A stretch of DNA of 64,000 nt from Isoetes taiwanensis (taxonomy: Eukaryota > Streptophyta > Lycopodiopsida > Isoetales > Isoetaceae): assembly GCA_021234155.1 (NCBI GenBank), contig JAJEKV010000268.1, positions 1-64,000 of the forward strand. Reading direction: 5' to 3'. The notes under the pieces were generated by a model. That model searched no databases, had not been told where the DNA came from, and was given only the letters and a program-made list of their open reading frames with translations. Both the position numbers and the translations under genes were made by a program. The stretch's first letter is position 1. Each line of letters opens with the position of its first letter. Of the stretch, positions 1-12,281 are shown one piece after another.

Positions 1-1480
1 TCCTTGTCGATTCGTCGACCCATACTGTCTTGGAAGTGGGTTGGGGTGTTGACGAGCGGACCCTAAAATCCCTCCCTCCCGAGGTCGCTGTCTCCACCTC
101 CTCTCCCCAAGGCCTCCGGGACTCCGGACGGGTGACCTCCGCCTCCTGAATCGCTGACCGACTCGCTAAATGGACTTCGAACGTCGACATTGTTCTCAGA
201 TCAAGTTCCGCGGGCCGAAGCATCTCAACTCCAAGAAGCCGCCAAAGTAGCTCACTTCCATCACACTCGTGAGTCAATTGGCCTAGATGTGCATGCTGGA
301 TACCGTCAGGGAGGGCGCGGAGTGTTTCCCTTCTTCGCAAAACCCAATCGCAACTTGCTCCCTAGGTAATTTCGCCATTCCTATTCCATTTGGCGTGGTC
401 TATTTGCCATTCCCGAGCATCCCTAAGTGTCCGAACGACAAAACAAAGGCGGTTTACAAGGTCGACATCAGACGCTTCCGCTGTTTGGACAAGTTCTCCG
501 GACCGATTCGAATCTTTGACCTTCCCTCAAGAGGGGCCCCTGAACGGGAGGGATCCAACCCGGCTCTGGATAGGGGGAACCGCCCCGAGGGTGGGTCATT
601 AGCTGCAGCTCGGGAAAGGCCAGAAGGGGTCAGCTTCTGAACTTTTTTGGATCCCGCCTCCCCGGGTCCTGGACTCTCCCTCTTGTGAGGGATCCCCGCA
701 AGGTCCCGCCTCGCTTTTGACTTTGGGAGGGGTGCCTTGCTGTTCCCCGCAGAATCCCGGGCCGCCTCGTAATCGCTCTGTAATGCTAACCCTTTGACCT
801 AGACCTTCTCCCAAAATTCAAAATTGGGGCCGTAGGCCGGAGATGAATTGTGTGGATCCTTACCGGGCAAAACCCAATTTATTTTTCGTGCAATGCATTA
901 ATTAAGCACTACTAATGTCTTGCCACCGGCAGTGCTCGACTCTTAATACTCTTGCCACATCGGGAGCAGGAAAGGCCCAAACTCCGCCCGCCGGCCCTTG
1001 TTCAGATATTTCCTGGCCAAGCCGCTTCTGGGCCAGTCCTGCGTACCGTATCAGACTCTACTTCAAAACGTGAAACCCTTTCTAGAGTTCTGCAACTCAC
1101 TGTGGTTTATTGCCGAGGCCTTCCTTGCCGATTCAAGCCGGGACTCCGCGCCGCGGTCTGGACATGGGTGGGGGTGTTGATGCTCTGGAAGCTGACCTCT
1201 AAAACCCTCCCAAGGCTCGGGACGGTCGGCAAATTCCCTCTCCCAATCGGCCCCGGGAACTCGGAATGGAAGGTGAGACGCCGACATTGAACCGGGACCA
1301 AGTTCCGTGGTCTGGCGACCTTAGCAGCATCTATGAAGAGGCTGCAAACCATATATCAATTTGTCAGGATCATGCGGAGCTGCGAGTGTTTTCTTTGGCA
1401 AATCAAAGAAGCTCGTCCCCAGGCACCTTTGCATGGACGCATTTGGCGGGCATTTGCCTTGTGTAGATTGCGTCCAGAAC
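1..1480. repeat. Tandem repeat of about 1.1 kb, first locus
   Basis: Bases near 1 (tccttgtcgattcgtcg, then a stretch ending in ccctaaaa) recur near 1127 with many substitutions, a period of about 1126. The same family is found again at about 41.56-42.89 kb, with matching landmarks such as ctaatgctaaccctttgacc (about 783, 41682 and 42790). The unit is GC-rich. The short open frames across it (for example 287-640 and 952-1290) overlap on both strands, show no family signature and are not called as genes. The origin, satellite or old LTR array, is not clear. Confidence 0.6.
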
Positions 1481-1926
1481 GACAAGCCATATGTTTTACA
1501 ATCGGGCAAACCATGACTCAAGTGATTGGGTGCTTGATTTAGTATGAAAGTATGCAAGAAGCTCAATGGCACAAGTCTGGTTTATTAAAGTGGATAGATA
1601 AACAAGGATGGAGAGAAATCTAAGGGATAGATAAAGAAGGATAGATAAAAATACATAAGTAATCATTGCCAACTAGTGCTCCATTATTCCGCCTCCGCGA
1701 TGTGTGAGTTTCATTAGGCAATACCCCCAAGAATCATTGGCATCCGAAAGGCTCCTCCCCCATCCGGCATTTCCATTTGATGCAATTCCCCAACTATCAT
1801 TCCCACCGATTCTTGTTGTTATCTCAGATCATTGTTACCAATAGCATCATGTTGATTTCTCCCCATCGATATTCACAGAGTTTCAATGATGTTCAATGCT
1901 TTAAAATCTCAAATTTTGGTGTAAGA
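1481..1926. other. Unassigned spacer
   Basis: AT-richer DNA between the tandem repeat and the left LTR of the gypsy element. I see no gene, repeat or structured RNA here. Confidence 0.5.
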
Positions 1927-2503
1927 TGTTAGCCCCTCGGGCGGCCCGCGCATTACTACCGTGTCTATACTGTCGCATGAGGGCGCAGGGCCCCACCGGG
2001 TCCTCCAAGAAGCGTAAGACCCAAAGGTAGGACCCACTATGGCCACTACTACTTGTCTCATAGCACGGCCGCGACAAATTTGCGATTCCCGCTCGAAAGT
2101 GCCCAAGTAGTGGAGCACGCTGTCATGATGAGGATCAGATTCAGGCCCGTGAGGGCCACCTCGCGGTTCCTATATATTGTAGCATTTTTGCTCCTTCAAA
2201 AAGAGGGTTCATAGTGTTCTTTTGTGTCACTACAGAAAGCGTATTATGCCGGGTCGCTCGCCAGCCTTCTTTGAGCCTTCATTGTACACTTGTTTTGATC
2301 AATGGATTGTCGTGTTCTCCACAAGTGTCTTGTGTGTTTCATTGTGTATTGCCATTGTCGTTTTATCTGAGTTTTTTCTTTGTTTTTTTTCCTCTAGCAA
2401 AAATCCCGGCGGACAAGAGTGTTCGTGATTTGCCCCCGCCGGACTTCACGGGATCTCACGTAGATCTGGTCCCCAAAGCGCATCCCCGGTCCGACCCCAA
2501 ACA
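1927..2503 (+). repeat. Left LTR of the gypsy element
   Basis: Matches 12282-12880 over its length, with several indels. Shared landmarks are the start TGTTAGCCC, the block gcgtaagacccaaaggtagg, the run atattgtagcatttttgctc and the end CCAAACA. The block tatatattgtagc (about 2171) is a plausible TATA region for the element promoter. Confidence 0.82.
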
Positions 2504-3230
2504 CCGGGCGCTGTCGCTCACTTCTGAAAGTCGATTGATACCATGTTCAACCCTTTCTTTACTCCCCGGTTTTATATTCAACACCGAGATGGAGTCAAGA
2601 CGCCGCCGCCATGAATCGCGCATGACGCCCCGCTGGAATATGTCCACATACACTCGGGTTCGATTGTCTCTTCTCCGTAAAAAGAGCGCACTGCTCCACC
2701 TACACCACGACAATTTTCCGTGCACCGACCTCCCCGTGGAAGGTCGCCATTGTTCCGCCCCCTCCCTCGGCCATTATCATGCAGGCCGAACACAGCCCTT
2801 TGAATTTACTCCACCGGAATCCCCAACTCAAGATCCGATGTAACCACCGCACTTTTCTCCGAACATCCGGCAAAATGTTTTCTATTGGTAATCTTTCTTT
2901 AGGAACTCGTACCACCGCTTCCACCTTTTTGTCAATTCCCCTACCGGCTCGCTCCTTTAATCGTTCCCCACACGCCGCTCATGCCTGGCCACAACCTTTG
3001 TTCCCACTACAACCGCTTTCAAGACTTTTTTACTAATCTCACACAACCTATGCTGCTTTGTATCTATGCAAAGAACCAACACCCATCGTTTTTTTTTTCC
3101 ACAAATGCAAACACCCATTCATGCGCCGAATTCTACACATGCTTTAAAACTCCCATATCCACTTTTGAAATGATAAAGGTAAACACATAGACCAGAGTGC
3201 TCAGCTCACATGGATGAATTTGAGTCACTT
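2504..3230 (+). other. Gypsy leader, no gene recognised
   Basis: Sequence between the left LTR and the first gag-like frame. I could not identify a clear tRNA primer-binding site at 2504. Open frames here (for example 2214-2843, which starts inside the LTR) overlap others on both strands and lack known motifs. Confidence 0.5.
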
Positions 3231-4640
3231 TGATCTCAATGGTCACCCGATCCAAAACTAAAATTCCACATCTTTTCGACGACTTCGCTATGGAGCACCC
3301 CACCTAATGGCTGATGGCAAACAAAAGCCACCGGAAACAAGATTGATACACATGAAGACCTCTTTTCTTTTCCCATTACTGCATTTTTAGTGATGATCAA
3401 CAACCGGGCCGAACCACCTCAACACACTCAAGCGTAACCTGTGAGACCGCCTCAGACTTTGCGCATCGACCGCAGATCTTAGTCAACAAGTTGAAGGAAT
3501 TTCCAACCCAAAGCCAAATTCTAGTGTGGTTTCTTCAAGGCTTACCCTCTCACATCCGATTTATGACCAGTATTTGCCCCAAGACATTACAAGAAGCCAT
3601 TGAATTAGTCAATCACTGCTCATGTTTCTCACGCTGTGATCAAGCCACGATACTCCCATTTCCCTGCCACACCCATCGCCAAGCATTCCTCGACCGCCTT
3701 CCACGGCAGTTTCCCCAAGAAATAACATTTGGTGTACTATTTGCCAAGATCGTGACATCCGGCTAATGAGTGTAACTCGCGGATAGCATGATCCATTGCA
3801 AACGCCGCAACATGCGTAACCACACCACCGAAGAATGTACAAATCCATGACCAAACCAGACGACAACGCCTTGTTCACCAAGTGCGTAAGGTACCCACGC
3901 AAACTCAACCACGCATTACGCAGTACGTACCACAACAACAACAACCCCAAAGAACAATAAAGAACCACAACGTGGACCTCCTCGCTCCACTTTTGATCCA
4001 AGCAAGTCCTAATGTTTCAACCGGTGGACCAATGGGGTCATCGGGTCAGATTGTCCTCAACTTCCTCAAGTTCAAATACAAATTCCCGCACCAATCAAAC
4101 CACGACAAAAGGCCTTACACCTTTTCAAGTATGGGAAGCCAAGGGAAGGCAAGGCCCGTTTGCTCAAACGCCACCACGGCCACCACAACAACAACCACGC
4201 CAACAAGAAACAACTCAAAACAATTGATGATCAACTCCAAGAAGAAATTTACCATGCAATCAACACCACTTTGAATCCTCCAACCGGATTGAGGTTCTCC
4301 TCATTCCCACGCCATAAGCACCCCTGCGGCACCAAGTTTTTGCAAAATGATTCTGTATCACCGAGCCATCAACCAAATTCGTTCATTTTGCACCCAACTG
4401 ATCAACTACTTCCTCATGTTCAACCTAAACTTCAAGTAAAGTCCGCTTCAACTCATCGAACGTGTGAAGGTAAGGCACTCAAGTCCGCCAATGCTACCAC
4501 ACGACGGGAGCCATGCACCACTAATGCCACGACATCCGCAACACCACCACTCAACATTGTCGCTGAAGTCGACCTCCTCAACAAGGTAGCTTACATCTAT
4601 TGCCGAAAGCAACAACAACCCACCTGATCCACCACAACCA
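3231..4640 (+). pseudogene. gag-like region of the gypsy element
   Basis: Would encode the retrotransposon structural polyprotein that forms the virus-like particle. The best piece is the frame at 3491-3766, with QILVWFLQGLPSHIRF followed by a leucine/alanine-rich helix, resembling the central FLxGL segment of plant gypsy gag proteins. Downstream (3882-4627) the frames are rich in Gln, Thr and Asn, as in gag linkers. I found no intact CCHC zinc knuckle. The reading frame is broken repeatedly, so no functional protein is expected. The call rests mainly on position ahead of pol. Confidence 0.5.
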
Positions 4641-5540
4641 CCTAATCCCCCTCCGAACTTCAACAAGAACTTGCTAAAATCAAAATTCTCTCAAATTTCA
4701 CGACTATCCTACAACTATGTCCAAAGACTACGAAAGCACATTTTACAAAACCTCAGATACTGGCACGCAGCCGCCATTATCAACACCCACTCTGCATGCA
4801 CATCGTAATAAAAGGTCGCTCACCATGTTCGATCGATGGTGGCACAAGCAGTCAATCTTATTACGCATAATCTCGACGATAATTGGGCATAAGGGAGCTC
4901 CATACGCCCCTTTATGACATCAAGCTTGCGAATGGCCATATCAATGTAACCACAAGGAGTTACACAACCAATACCAATATTGAGATCTACAATTTACCAT
5001 GGAATTGGTGTTTGGAGAGCGTGAGAAGATCCGGAGATTATGAAATGTTAGTAGGATCTACCCTTTTTGAGACAAGCTAAAAAGCATTCACCATCGGGCC
5101 ACAGATCAACTTGTTATCACAGCATGGCAAGCTCATCGCTATCGATGGATCTCGACCACCGGCCCATCATTTTCAGATCACGCCAATCGACAAAGGATCA
5201 ACAAGTTTGCAACACCTATCGCTACAAGCCAAGGGTTTGCCACCATGGCTTACCCAGAATCACAATCAACCATGGGAAGACATGGATATTGATAAAGGCA
5301 TAGCAACGCCGGGTTGACCCCTATTTGACACCTTGTAACAACGCCACATTGGTTCCACATGAGGAGATCTGCATTCCCAGCCTCCTCCCCGCTCAAGAAG
5401 ACACCACACACCAACTCCTAGTGGCACGCCACTATTTTTCAAAATTGGTCAACATGAACATCCTCGTCCTACTGCGGAGCCAGCCCACATCGCTCGATGA
5501 TCAAGTCATTCCACACATTCAAACTCCCGCAGTAGACATA
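4641..5540 (+). pseudogene. Probable protease and pol N-terminal region of the gypsy element
   Basis: This stretch occupies the place of the aspartic protease between gag and reverse transcriptase. I could not find a convincing DTG/DSG active site. Short frames at 4717-5317 are probably broken pieces of pol. The later frame (5325-5729) enters the typical segment ahead of reverse transcriptase. Confidence 0.35.
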
Positions 5541-6262
5541 ATTGATATTGGAACAAATCAACCAACTGATTGGCACGCGACTCACGCCAAAGATTCGTGG
5601 AGCAAGCCATTGTGCTATTCAAACGCTTTCAAGCACATCTTTGCTTGGAGCTACAAAGACCTCCGAGGTATCAAGAAAGAATTGGGACAACTCTCGATTC
5701 CCACTGAAGCCGATGCTAGACCCATCTAGTAACGATGCAGCACCGGCTTTAACCCAAACTACCGCGGAAAAGGTTAAAGCCTAAATTGACAAGCTTTTTG
5801 ACGCTGGACTTATCTACGCAGGTCAAACATTCGTAATGGGTAAGTCCTATTGTTATTGCCCTCAAACATAATGGAAAAATTCGCTTTGTGTGGATTATAG
5901 AAAACTCAATCAAGCCACCTGAAGGGATCATTTCCTCTCCCCTTCACGGATCAAGTGTTGGAAGATGTAGCAGCCACTCTAGATGTACTCCTTCATGGAC
6001 GGCTTCTCCCGGGTTATAATCAAATATCCATTCGAGAAGAAGATCAACTAAAGACTACCTTCACTACTCCATGGGGTACCTTTGCTTACAAAGTCGCTCC
6101 TTTGGATTGTCAAACTCACCATCCACATTTCAACGCATTATGCTTGCTGTTTTTCAAGAGTACATGCAAGTTCATCCCTTTTCGCAAGTCTTTCGTGATG
6201 ACTTCTCCACTTACACCCACGTTATGGACCATTTGGTAAAACTTGAACTAGTTTTTCAACGC
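5541..6262 (+). pseudogene. Reverse transcriptase of the gypsy element
   Basis: RNA-dependent DNA polymerase domain (RVT_1). The region opens with FAWSYKDLRGI, the conserved segment just upstream of plant gypsy RT. Near 5885-5925 it shows CVDYRKLNQAT. Then follow DHFPLPFTDQVLED, a GYNQISI block, TTFTTPWGTFAYKVAPF, and the catalytic box as FRDDFSTYT (about 6188-6215), where most gypsy elements have YxDD. The pieces alternate between two frames (5955-6239 and 6071-6271), showing at least one frameshift. A stop also interrupts the start of the domain. It is non-functional as read here. Confidence 0.85.
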
Positions 6263-7125
6263 CGTGGATGAATCTGGAATTAGCCTCAATCCGAAAAGTG
6301 CACCTTCTCGTGGTCACCTCGGTGTACTTTGGGACATGTCGCGAGTCGACACGGCATTACAACGGACCCAGCCAAAAATCAGTCGCGGTCATCGAGCATA
6401 TCCACCTGCGAACATCAAGGACACACGCCTCCTTTTGGCAAAGTCAACTTCTATGCCACCTTTATTCCGTAATTGGCACCGACCGCCGATCCAATTCACA
6501 AACCGACCGAAATCCATACACATGGACTTGGACATCCGATGCAAATCAAGCTTTTAAAGAACTCAAAGTCAAGCTCACGTAAGCCCCCGTGCTAGTACCA
6601 CCTCAATGGGACAAACCATTCCATGTCCATGTTGATGTTTCGTGCTTTGCGATTGAGTCGTTCTAGCTCAAGAGTATGCACCAAATCAGGACAAGCCCAT
6701 CGATAATGCGCCAGAAAACTCAATCCGGCTGAAGCAACTATTCGCCACCGGAAAGGGAAGCCCTTGGCCTTATCTTTTGTGTACAACGCCGACACTATCT
6801 TCTTGGTAGTCAAACCGCTTTTTTATGTGGATCATCAAGCTCTTCTATATTTAATCAATAAGCCAAACCCCACGGGCGCGAATTGCTCGATGGATATTGA
6901 TATTGCAAGAGTTTGCCCCTTTGAAATTATTCACAAGCCGGACGCGCCACACGGTCCCCGACTATCTTTCAATGATACACACCGGATGATCCCTGAAGGA
7001 GTTCACGATGCCCTTCCGGATGCTCAACTGCTTCCTTGGTCAATCGCCACGCCTCATTGGTACCACGACTATCAACGCTTTCTCCCTCTTCGGCGCACTC
7101 CCGTCAAGTGACCCCACGCTTCCGT
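6263..7125 (+). pseudogene. RNase H region of the gypsy element
   Basis: Follows RT directly and would degrade the RNA strand of the RNA:DNA hybrid. Visible pieces are a TWTSDANQAFKELKVKLT block (about 6520-6580, the usual RT to RNase H junction), a broken core near 6600-6760, and a VDHQALLYLINKPNPTG segment (about 6826-6880) typical of gypsy RNase H, followed by a RxCxFEIIHKP-like stretch. The domain is split over at least three frames. Confidence 0.75.
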
Positions 7126-7990
7126 AAAGACAACTTCGTGATAAACAACAATTCCTTCGCTGGGTACAAGATTATACGATGGTTGCTGGCCATCTCTATA
7201 AATGTGGCAAAGACAATGTGCTCGGACGATGTGTTCTTCCTCACTAAGTCCTCGATCTAGTCAAACAAGCCCACGAAGGACTTGGCAATTGGTCATTTCA
7301 GCGGAGACAAACACGCCAGGGAAACTCCTCCTTGCCGGGTATACCGCCCACGCCAAAGATGCTCACAAATACACACGCGACGCGTGTGATGTTTGTCGAG
7401 GCTTGGTAGACCCATCGCCCGTGACGCCACGCCGCCACGCCAATAGCCACGCCTCCCCTTTGCCAAATGGGTATGGATTTTGTTGGTCCCATGGACCCAC
7501 CCGCAATCAACACTAGGGCACGCTACATTCTAGTCTTCACGGACTATGCAACCAAATGGGCTGAAGCGGTGCTCTACTCGCCGACAACACGGGCTGCTAG
7601 TACAGCTAAGGTTCTCTACAAGAACATCATCACATTTGATGTCCCTTAGAATTAGTTAGTGATCGTGGAGTTCATTTCATCAATCACACTATTGCTGAAC
7701 TCACTAACTATCTGCATTCACATTCATCACGTAAAAAGCACGCCTTACTATCCCCGCGGTAATGGTTTTGGCTGAAAGCACAAACAAGGTGCTTATCCAC
7801 ATTCTGAAGAAGATTTGTGATCCTACAAGAAAAGATTGGCAAGATAAGTTACCTACAGTTTTATGGGCTTACAATACAACATACAAAGTAGCAACTGGTC
7901 AAACACCTTTTCGACTTGTGTATGGCCAAGAGGCTCTTATGCCTTTTGAGTTCATTTTACCCTCACTCAAATTTCAGTTAGCAACATAAC
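7126..7990 (+). pseudogene. Integrase of the gypsy element
   Basis: DDE-type integrase that would insert the cDNA. A zinc-binding remnant (CDVCRG, about 7388) precedes the catalytic core. The core has MGMDFVGP (first Asp, about 7467), ILVFTDYATKWAEAV, the second Asp in ELVSDRGVHF (about 7655-7680), and the Glu in LAESTNKVLI (about 7765), so the D-D-E triad is traceable. The core ends with LWAYNTTYKVATGQTPF and YGQEALMPFEF, typical of plant gypsy integrases. At least two frameshifts separate these parts. Confidence 0.88.
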
Positions 7991-8345
7991 ATAATCCATC
8001 ACAGCTTTTTGCAAGAACGAAGTTTATCAACCTGAACAACCGGATGAACTTTCAAGAGATGCTTTTCTTAGACTTCAACAAGGCAAACAACTACAAAACA
8101 ATGGCATGACAAACACATCAAAAACAAAACTTTTCAAATTGGCGACTTAGTTCTTCTTTACGACTCGAGATATCAACAACATCCTGGCAAACTCAAGCTC
8201 AGATGGCTGGGACCATACAAAATTTCCGAGATACCACATCCTGGAGTTTTACAATTACAAGAATTGGATGGCACCCCATTTCCTACATTAGTCAATGGAT
8301 TTCGACTCAAGAAATTTCAAACCCTAACGCAAAGATCCTTAGCTC
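7991..8345 (+). pseudogene. Integrase C-terminal tail (GPYKI segment)
   Basis: In frame pieces around 8180-8330 the sequence reads KLRWLGPYKI-like and later LDGTPFPTLVNGFRLKKF, the conserved tail of plant gypsy integrases after the core. It is broken by frameshifts. No chromodomain is visible. Confidence 0.6.
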
Positions 8346-11016
8346 AAAACAAAATTTTACAACAAGATACCACTTGTACAAATTTATGAGAAACACTTTT
8401 CTATTATGTACAAAATTGCCCAAGGCTACAATTATTTTGCGGGATTTTTCACCGAAAAGTCCTAAACTAAACAAAAATTGGGAAAACCCTATCATGCCGC
8501 TTACTTCGCCCTTTACTCACGGGGGCACTCCACTTTCGGAGGATGCGGAAGCCCCGCGAATCCCCGGTGAACGATCACCTCCGGTCGATCGGGTTCATCC
8601 GGGTTGACGGCCGGGTTGCCTCCAACCAAGGATCCATAGGGATCCGGGCGATTCCTCGGGGACGCCACCGGATCGACGTCGTCCATCTTGCATGTAATCC
8701 GGCCAGCGGAAGCTCACCGGGCCATTGTTATCGGAGTTCTCCATCTTCCGGAATTTTGGTTCTTCTCGAACCCAACTTCCAATTTGTGGCGAATACCAAC
8801 CCTAGCAGCTGTTCACGAAAGGTCACCTCACGGATATTCGTAATCATTCCCCAGCGATATTTTTGTTTTGCAAACTTTTCGACTCCTCTTTTTAATATTC
8901 TCGACAACCGCCAGCTATTAACCGGATCCGCCATTAAAGTTTTATTCTCCGCCAGAACTCTCACGCGCGATCTTGGTCGAAGGCTGTCTCTTGAGATTCT
9001 CAATCGTCACGATCTTTCGACGGTCTCCCACGAAAAAAACCCTTCCCAACCGTCACTTCCACTCCTCACTTTTCACTCATACTCCCTCCGTCCTTGGGCT
9101 TACGTTACTCCGTGACCTCGACCTTCAAGATGGCTTCTACCTCCAAGAACTCAACACTCAACGCTGGTCGGCATTCAATGGATCAAAACGTAAAATGGCG
9201 AAATATCAAGTTCGTTTCTTCATCCTGCATCCAGCTCCCACATCCGGGTATCACCTATAACCTCTGGTGAGTTCCGGGATTGTTTCATTTTCTACTGCTG
9301 GGAACTCCGGCTCCCAACAAGAACAAATTACAGCAATTTGTGGCTAACCCGTGGCCGGCAGAAGATGGATATGCCTCCCAAGTCGATGGAAACCCTATAC
9401 TCCTAAACCCTCAAACCATAGCCTCTGGCTTTTCTACCCAATCAGCCCAATGCCTTGTCTTACCTTGACATTGTAAATATGATATTTTCAAATTCTGCTC
9501 TATTCCTTATAATGTCGCACAAACCAAAGTCGCCCACCTTTCCAAAGCAACATGATGCCTTTACCAAGTTTCTTTGGAGGAAATTTTTGGTTACTCCATG
9601 AAGAATACCTCTATTAACGATGTTTTCTACCATCCGTACTATATCCTCACCAACACCCTTTGAAACAATCAATTGACTCAACTCTCGTATTGGAGATTTC
9701 AACAGAACTTGGCTGGACTTCGAGAAAAATCCTAACTCTTCCTCGGAATGCCCCATGGGAGCCCACTTCCGTGCTTTCATTAATCATCGACCCCCACGCC
9801 GCCATCATGCCCCCTTCTCCACCAAGCCAACATCCGGCCTTATTGATGCTTTGAAAGGTCTTCAACCAAACTCTCCTCCTTCAAAGACCATCAATCTCGG
9901 CACCAACTCCGTTGAAATATTTCACAACCACCGTCTCCACCTCCCCTGTAAATTCCAATTCTCTAAAACCTATTCATTCGTTGATAACCAACCACCGTAA
10001 CAACAACCGTTAACCTTGTGCAACAATTCCACTTTCGGACTCAACAAAGCGGCAAAGAAAAACAATAAAGAAGAAGACAACAAAACTCCCATTGATCTCA
10101 CGAAGTACTCACAAGGACACTCACAAGAATGACCAAGGATCTATAAACAAGGGTGACAATCAAAGCCATCCCATCCACCTCCTCACACCGTGGATACCTC
10201 AAAGTGAAGTCGTCATAGCTGCCTTTGATGCCCTCCCGTGATCATCACCTAACTTCATAGCCGAGGGGGCCGACACGAGTCCGTGGACCAACTCCAAGCC
10301 AAGTCACAACATCAAGACCGATTTATCGATCGTGAGGCCGAGAAGAAGCCTTGCACAATCAATTCATGATCCATCGAGCAACCCTTCATCAATCCGGGAA
10401 GATATTGTCAAGGAACTCAAGGAGTCCCTCAAACAAAATGACACCAAGTACACCGATCTTGAGACAGCTACAACAATAAAGTGCGTCACGAATAATGCTA
10501 CTCGGTAGAAGGCGTACGCCTTGCAATGACCAACGATGATGCGAGTCAAAGGTCCCTGACTTCGAAGGCTCCCTTTAACGAATAAGGATGCTCACATCGC
10601 ATCTCTCCAAAGGCAAAGTTAGACCAGCTCGGCAAAACATTGCGGATGCTCTTGAAATAGGCACTCAAAAGCGGACTTGCAAGCCACTCGGGCTTCAAGC
10701 TCCTCGATTCCCAACTTCTCAGGCAAATTCCGGACACACCCTGCATAAGGTACGAACTGCGGGAACCAGTCTCAGAGCAACAAGATATCATTGCGGATTA
10801 CAAGATAAACTTTCAGATGGTGAAGCCCGGGCGAGATGATCGGAAAAGAAAAGCGAGAACAAACCTATCAGCTTGCTTACGCTGTTCCCTGGACTATCAA
10901 AACCCGACCGGTTACCGCATGACTATGTGCAAGCAGGAAAAACACTTTCTTTTATTCGGGCCGAGAAACAAGGGTGATACCACAAGTCCCCTGACCGTAG
11001 GCGATATCGAGCGACA
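8346..11016 (+). other. Long 3' region of the gypsy element, no domain recognised
   Basis: About 2.7 kb between integrase and a later open frame. It holds overlapping short frames on both strands (for example 8543-9115 and 9460-9780) without a family signature. Such long 3' regions occur in Tat/Athila-type elements, where they may carry an extra ORF. I cannot assign one here. Confidence 0.45.
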
Positions 11017-11436
11017 TTGGCCCTTGATGTCACGTCCATGAACGAGGCACACTTTGTGCTCTCTCAATTTGATATCCTACAGGTTGCAGATCTCGACCAT
11101 TTCGCTCTCAGAACCATAGCCCCCCTGGCTTATGTCATGCACGACTTCTACCTGGCACATGTTACTCAGGCTCATCTGGATAAACGCACTGAGAACTTTA
11201 AAGGAGATACACACCGGCAGGTTCTTTTGACCAAGAAGAACAAGTACCTCCAAGATACAAAATTTCTGCAAACTGTTACCTCAGAATACATGCCTCTTCT
11301 AGAGAAAGAAGTGGAGCTATGGCTAGCTGAACTTGGCACGCTCCTTCAGACACTATACAACAACTCTGAACAAGAACTTGACCTTGCACAGTTGTTCTTA
11401 CAACATATGCTTCCTTGCACACCGCACACGGGCTGA
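11017..11436 (+). CDS. Unrecognised ORF in the 3' region of the gypsy element
   Basis: An open frame of 139 codons, the longest uninterrupted one after integrase. The product is helical and Leu/Gln-rich, with blocks HFVLSQFDILQVADLDHF and LLEKEVELWLAELGTLLQ. It contains no membrane segment or zinc-binding motif. I do not recognise the family. Its location between integrase and the right LTR, on the same strand, suggests the extra ORF or env-position ORF described for some plant gypsy lineages. The upstream sequence may continue it in another frame, so the start is uncertain. Confidence 0.4.
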   Translation: MALDVTSMNEAHFVLSQFDILQVADLDHFALRTIAPLAYVMHDFYLAHVTQAHLDKRTENFKGDTHRQVLLTKKNKYLQDTKFLQTVTSEYMPLLEKEVELWLAELGTLLQTLYNNSEQELDLAQLFLQHMLPCTPHTG

Positions 11437-12270
11437 AGCGTAAAAGCGTCCTCCCCCGATGAGTGGGACCACTGACTGCGGATAAAGACATGTACATTCC
11501 AAAGTGCATGGGGAGACAAGATTACCAAACAACTACCGAGAAGATATTATTGGAATTCCAAGAATGATGCGGGGATGACCCAAGACCAACCCCCAAACAA
11601 CCGAAAGTACACTAGCAAGCTTTGGATGCCCACCTCTCGATCAAGGTCAATTCCCCAAAGATGGAGACAAGAATTCGACTATCAAGTCAAAGAACATGCA
11701 GATTGGACACCCACGGCAATTGCAGCAGACAAACGTTGGGACCCACGCTTCATCCGCAGACGCAAATGGCGTGAGGATGAGACTTTGGACAACACCAACA
11801 ACTGGATATACATGCCCAATGCGTGTTCGTGGAAGACCGCGAGTAATGCAATTTCTCGGGTCTTGTAACCTTCCTTGCCAAGGCCAAAACTTCAGCTGAT
11901 CCATCCGTAGATGGCAGCGTAATTGCGGCAAAGACTCATGACCATACCCAGTATGCGTAAACGCTAGTGCCGGATCCATTTTGCAACCCCAATGCAAATG
12001 CCGGAAAGTTCGAAGTTGACCTTGTCTTATACATGGAGATCACAAATCTTCCATCGAGATCCACGCCACACTGGAGAACATGATTTCGAAGGCTTTTCAT
12101 AGGAGCACCAATGTTTGGCATCCAGGACTCAAGCAAACTGAAAAGAGACGAACAACACTCGCTGAATACAAGTAGTCGAGCCTCCCTCATCTCTATATTC
12201 AAGATCGGAAAGATGAACGCGGGATTCCCACCCCTAATTCATGCCCCTTTCTAGCCAATAAGTGTAGTTT
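11437..12270 (+). other. Gypsy 3' untranslated region
   Basis: No recognised coding signature. Short frames at 11575-11868 and on the minus strand look like chance. Confidence 0.45.
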
Positions 12271-12281
12271 GGTGGGGGGAG
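12271..12281 (+). other. Polypurine tract of the gypsy element
   Basis: ggtggggggag lies immediately before the right LTR start TGTTAGCCC. This is the plus-strand priming site of reverse transcription, and it orients the element. Confidence 0.8.

Noticed and set aside
287-640. 117-codon ORF at the window start
   Set aside because: It lies in a tandem repeat whose other copies do not keep the frame, and has no motif.
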